From Blastobasis lacticolella (taxonomy: Eukaryota; Arthropoda; Insecta; Lepidoptera; Blastobasidae), in NCBI GenBank assembly GCA_905147135.1, contig LR990068.1, forward strand, positions 1,942,001 to 2,006,000: DNA of 64,000 nt, read 5' to 3'. Position numbers and translations under genes: made by a program. A model generated the notes under the pieces. The model saw only the letters and a program-made list of their open reading frames with translations. It made no database searches and was not told the DNA's origin. Positions 60,618 through 64,000 of this stretch are shown in pieces (the first letter of the stretch is position 1; every line of letters starts with the position of its first letter).

Positions 60618-60789
60618 CAGGGTGTTACATAATATATGTATGAAGCCGTGAACCGGATGGAGTGCTAAATGTATGAAAACGATAGGTACAAAAATTCCAC
60701 GTACGACAGAAATAATTGTACCTATCGTTTTAATACGTTTAGCACTCCATCCGGTTCACGGCTTCATACATATATTATGTAACACCCTG
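60618..60789. mobile_element. 172-bp hairpin MITE, CAGGGTGT ends, TA flanks
   Basis: The arms of about 75 bp are nearly perfect: CAGGGTGTTACATAATATAT, atgaagccgtgaaccggatg and gagtgctaaa, with their inverse. The loop is aaaaattccacgtacgacag. TA lies on both sides. It shares the CAGGGTGT end with the 484-bp MITE at 4,553 but not its interior. Its transcript could form a stable stem. Confidence 0.9.
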
Positions 60790-60794
60790 TATAT

Positions 60795-61325
60795 TATATT
60801 TTAATATAAGAAATAATCTCACATTCTATAGTGCCTTTTACACAAGACTTATAAATATATCATACTTATGCCTTTCTAGTATATAAGTTATTTTATATAC
60901 TGTGTGAATTTATAGTATAAATTACAAGTGTGTATTTTTTACTAGTAATAATTAAGAGAAATATGAAAAATAACGTTACCTACTCGGACTCTATTTAAAT
61001 TTTGTATGGAACAGTTTCTCTTAAGCCTTCAATACTTTTCCCATAGTGATAGTTTTGTAGTAGGGTAGGGAATCCTACTCAATTGGAATTTAGACCTTAT
61101 AACGAAATGACTGAAGATCGAATCTCTACATTACTACCATCCGTCCATTTTGTATGCTTTTGTATGTTAGATTTAGAAAATGTATGGTCAATGTCGCAAG
61201 CATATTGGAACAAAACGTTTTTTCACCTCTCCAGTATGAAAAGGACGCAAACTATTTTATAAAGTTTTCTACCACCTTATTGGTATGATAAAATTAAATT
61301 TAAAAAAACTAAGAATTTATTTGTG
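60795..61325. other. No recognised feature
   Basis: AT-rich and unassigned. Confidence 0.4.
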
Positions 61326-61580
61326 TATAGTATCCCCTCCCCCCCCCACCTTATGTTATAGTTTCCCTTGCACCGCCTACCTTTTTAATCACACTTTTCA
61401 CGGTAGACTGGTAGATAAGGCTACTAAATCCGCCTACATGGAGTTCTTCAAAAAAGGGATGAAAAGGTTTTTACGTGGTCGGCAACGCGTGGGTGATGCC
61501 CCTGGTATTGCAAACGGCCATAGGCTGCGGTGACTGCTTACCATCAGGCAGGCTTGCCACCTTCGTGGTTAAAAAAATGT
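61325..61580 (+). pseudogene. LINE tail remnants including LINE-C
   Basis: 61,335-61,430 (ttatgttatagtttcccttg, cacggtagactggtagataa) recurs inverted at 61,970-62,045 and in part at 26,830. LINE-C follows from 61,434 and encodes MEFFKKGMKRFLRGRQRVGD, then APGIANGHRLR and a stop. Confidence 0.75.
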
Positions 61581-61584
61581 TCCT

Positions 61585-61862
61585 TTAGTGCATAAAGTTT
61601 AATAAATAAGTGCTGCGTAAAAACTCGCAGCAAACTCTCTTAGAGTAAAAGTGTTTTGAATTACTTTTGCTCATGCTCGCAGCGAGTTTTTACGCTCCCA
61701 ATAATTCCATTCGTACTAGCGAGATAGAAAGTTGTACTTAGTAATACTTAGACGAGAGCAAACTAGTTTTTTATTTCTCGAGCATTTATTAAATCACTCT
61801 TTAAATAAGTATCTTTTTCCCTAGTTCGTGATAAATTTTATTAAAACTTTATGCACTGAAAG
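61585..61862. mobile_element. Inverted-repeat element, about 278 bp
   Basis: Ttagtgcataaagtttaata at the left and ttattaaaactttatgcact at the right pair. Inside, gctgcgtaaaaactcgcagc and gctcgcagcgagtttttacg pair again. Confidence 0.6.
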
Positions 61863-61879
61863 GCGGACTCAAAGCTTAA

Positions 61880-62470
61880 AGTAGCCTGGTGTTGCTGATG
61901 TCCATAGGCGGCGTTGACCACTTTCCATCAGGTTGCCCGTTTGCCTGTTTGTCTGCCGTATTACATAAAAACGCCTCATCTACCAGTCAACCGTGAAAAA
62001 GTGTGATCGAAAAAGGTTGGCGGCAGAAACTATAAGATAGGGTGGGGATTTAAAGTCTGAAATGTTGTTGAACAATAGTTCCTAGTGAGCAAAGTATTTT
62101 TTTTGCTGCGAGTGCTGATTAAAATCACGAAATAGAATAGATTATATTAAAAGACTTGCTCTCGTGTTAAACATACAACTTTTCACCTGTCAAAAATTGT
62201 ATTTTTCGTCTGTAAAAACACTAAAAATATTGTTGTAAAGTCAAATGCGATCAGCATTGCTCACGCTCGCAAATAGCGATTTTGCTGCGAGTTTTTACGC
62301 ACCAAAAGCGTCATTTTTGTGTTGGGGAGGGGGAAAACTATTGTTGTATTTGTGTTCTTTGGTATGCAAATTAAGAGATTGGCGATACCCTTGGTGTTGC
62401 TAATGTCTATAGGCAGCGGTGACCACTTTCCGGCAGATGGCCCGCTTGCCTGTTTGGTAGGCAAAACATA
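61880..62470 (+). mobile_element. Two D2 LINE tails with unassigned DNA between
   Basis: The tails at 61,885-61,965 and 62,372-62,465 share ttgctNatgtccataggc, ggcggtgaccactttcc-like sequence and gcccgNttgcctgttt, and end in A-runs. The intervening part contains gagcaaagtattttttttgc, related to 56,945. Confidence 0.6.
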
Positions 62471-62571
62471 AAAAAAATATATTTAAGAAACGTTTTGTAT
62501 TGTCAATAGCTAAACGTTCTCTCTCTATTTACCTACTAATGAATACTATGTTTGTTCAGATCGTAGGATTA

Positions 62572-62708
62572 GTAAGCTTATTACGTAACTTTGTTGCCAA
62601 CAATGCCATGATTTCAATGATTGAAATTTTTATTTTAGCGATTCCGTATATTCGATTTCATGGGTTCAGTTGCTAACAAAGGTCCATTGCAATAAACTGA
62701 AAGTATTA
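62572..62708. mobile_element. Hairpin MITE family G, truncated copy 4
   Basis: The left arm and loop are present (gttgccaacaatgccatgat, ttcagttgctaacaaaggtc) up to aactgaaagtatta. The right arm is lost. Confidence 0.75.
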
Positions 62709-62939
62709 ACCTACTGTTTTTATAATTAAATATAGTTTTAAAGTATGATTTTGTCACGTTCTCCACCATTCAAAGGGTTACGTTGAAAAATAAAAATTTT
62801 AATAGTCAAATGCATTTTTATTTCCATTTATACATCTTTTTGATACAATTTTTTACTAACTACTTATGTATTAAATACTTAAGTACCTATATACAGTCAC
62901 GCCTTAGGCGCTGTCGTAATTGGCAACGGTCCTGCGACC

Positions 62940-63205
62940 ATGGCAAAGTAGACCGCGTGTTGTCCGGCAGAGTAGAATAGCACCAACGCCTTACACTCAT
63001 GGGTGTCGTACGAGGCGACTAATGTTTTCGAGGCAAAAGATCTAGTCTCCGTAGGCTGGAAAATGGGCAGCAGCGTTTTCCAATTGTTACATTTATAACA
63101 CTGCGATCTCTAACCCGCCTGCCAAGCGTGGAGATTATGGCAATAACCTCCCCTTTCGTGGGAGAGGCCTAACATCCTGCAGTGGACTGTTATGGGCTGT
63201 GATGT
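62940..63205 (-). repeat. Dispersed repeat F, copy 6, reversed
   Basis: Cactcatgggtgtcgtacga, ggctggaaaatgggcagcag, cgcctgccaagcgtggag and cctgcagtggactgttatgg. It is complete and inverted compared with the others. Confidence 0.85.
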
Positions 63206-63239
63206 GGCCAATTAGGACTGCGCCTCACTGTATAATAAT

Positions 63240-63570
63240 AAATAATAATCTTGGCGTTAAGTTCCGGTTGTGATCCCGCAAACCAAGGCCCGGGATCCGC
63301 CTTGACCATGATCCAGGATTTGGCAGATCAGGTAATTACAGTGGAGCAACTGCCATTTGACCTCGATCATGCTACTAGGGAAACCTGACCAGAGGGCCTA
63401 TCGGCTATCTCAGTGGACAACTGAATTTGACATAAAAAAATCTGACACTACTCTAATTTGGTAGACGCTATTGCCAGTTTTCAACGTAGATGACGTGGTG
63501 TAGAATTATCTAGTGTCAAATACAGTTGTCAAATGAGTTAGCCAATAGCCCCGCAGATTGGATACTTACA
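63240..63570 (-). mobile_element. SINE-B fragment split by a MITE
   Basis: Atcttggcgttaagttccgg, ccgccttgaccatgatccag and aggaaacctgaccag-like sequence up to 63,392, then agattggat after the MITE. The head is missing. Confidence 0.8.
63393..63553 (-). mobile_element. 161-bp MITE with CAG flanks, copy 2
   Basis: It has the same length as the copy at 1,132 and the reverse orientation. CAG at 63,390-63,392 and 63,554-63,556 is an exact 3-bp duplication. The identity is high along the full length. Confidence 0.9.
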
Positions 63571-64000
63571 AATATATAAGCTTAAATAACAATATTTATA
63601 AAGAAAAAGACAAAAATTTTGGCGACAACGATAACAGTGAATGTGGCGTAAAAAGGAAATAACAGCCACCAATAGGGGAAACTACTGAAGAAAAGACAAC
63701 TAACGCTCCCTCACCATCGTTATTATCGTTGTTGCGTACAACAGATTTTAAGGCAGCTACTTTGAAAAACTAAAAAGTGTAGTTCAGCGTGCCTCACTAG
63801 ATGGCGCTGCTTCGACAGGATTCTCCAAGTATTGAATTTGGTAACCGAAGTTACTCGGAAAGGTTTTTCGTGAGAAAATACTTAGTTTTAGTTCCTTTTA
63901 TGAGAAAGCGCAAAATGTCTAAATTTTTATACATCTAACGGACTCGATTTGATTTGTTTTTGAGAATCGTGTCTAATCAACGCCATCTGTTACAATTATT
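63571..64000. other. No gene; unassigned
   Basis: Cctcactagatggcgctgct at 63,791 carries the shared agatggcgct word. Nothing else was recognised up to the window end. Confidence 0.45.

Overview
The window reads as nuclear DNA of a lepidopteran insect (inference). It is AT-rich. It has spliced genes with short phase-consistent exons, Helitrons that start TCTATACTA and end CTAG, many tRNA-headed SINEs, and dozens of 5'-truncated copies of LINE tails. No bacterial, organellar or viral gene was recognised.

Layout. From 1 to about 30.7 kb I see no complete gene. This part is a mosaic of SINEs, LINE 3' ends, Helitrons, a piggyBac-like element, a Mutator-like element carrying 151-bp tandem repeats, and several MITE families. 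Two orphan exon candidates lie on the minus strand (27,760-27,820 and about 17,161). From about 30.76 to 35.76 kb lies a nearly full-length minus-strand non-LTR retrotransposon. Its ORF1 is open and carries a PHD finger. Its endonuclease/RT ORF is broken by two frameshifts and by a 415-bp MITE.

From 38.14 to 45.44 kb, six plus-strand exons join in phase into one 391-residue protein with two LIM domains. The exon-5 region has been copied several times, and two upstream copies offer alternative stops. From 47.55 to 58.26 kb, six plus-strand exons encode a 252-residue four-pass membrane protein of the insect pasiflora type (family name is my inference). Its last intron (4.2 kb) contains an intronless 504-residue tektin gene on the same strand. 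The last 5.7 kb hold a roughly 130-bp tandem array, AT-rich repeats, hairpin MITEs and SINEs.

The host genes do not form a pathway that I can see. The LIM protein should act as a zinc-dependent adaptor, the tetraspan in membranes or septate junctions, and the tektin in sperm-tail or ciliary microtubule doublets. The most unusual signals are the duplicated exon 5, the nested tektin, the Mutator-like satellite element with its empty site nearby, two same-size MITEs at one SINE position in opposite orientation, 5S-rRNA-like repeats, and a short CTAGATGGCGC word, resembling the CTCF core, shared by unrelated repeats.
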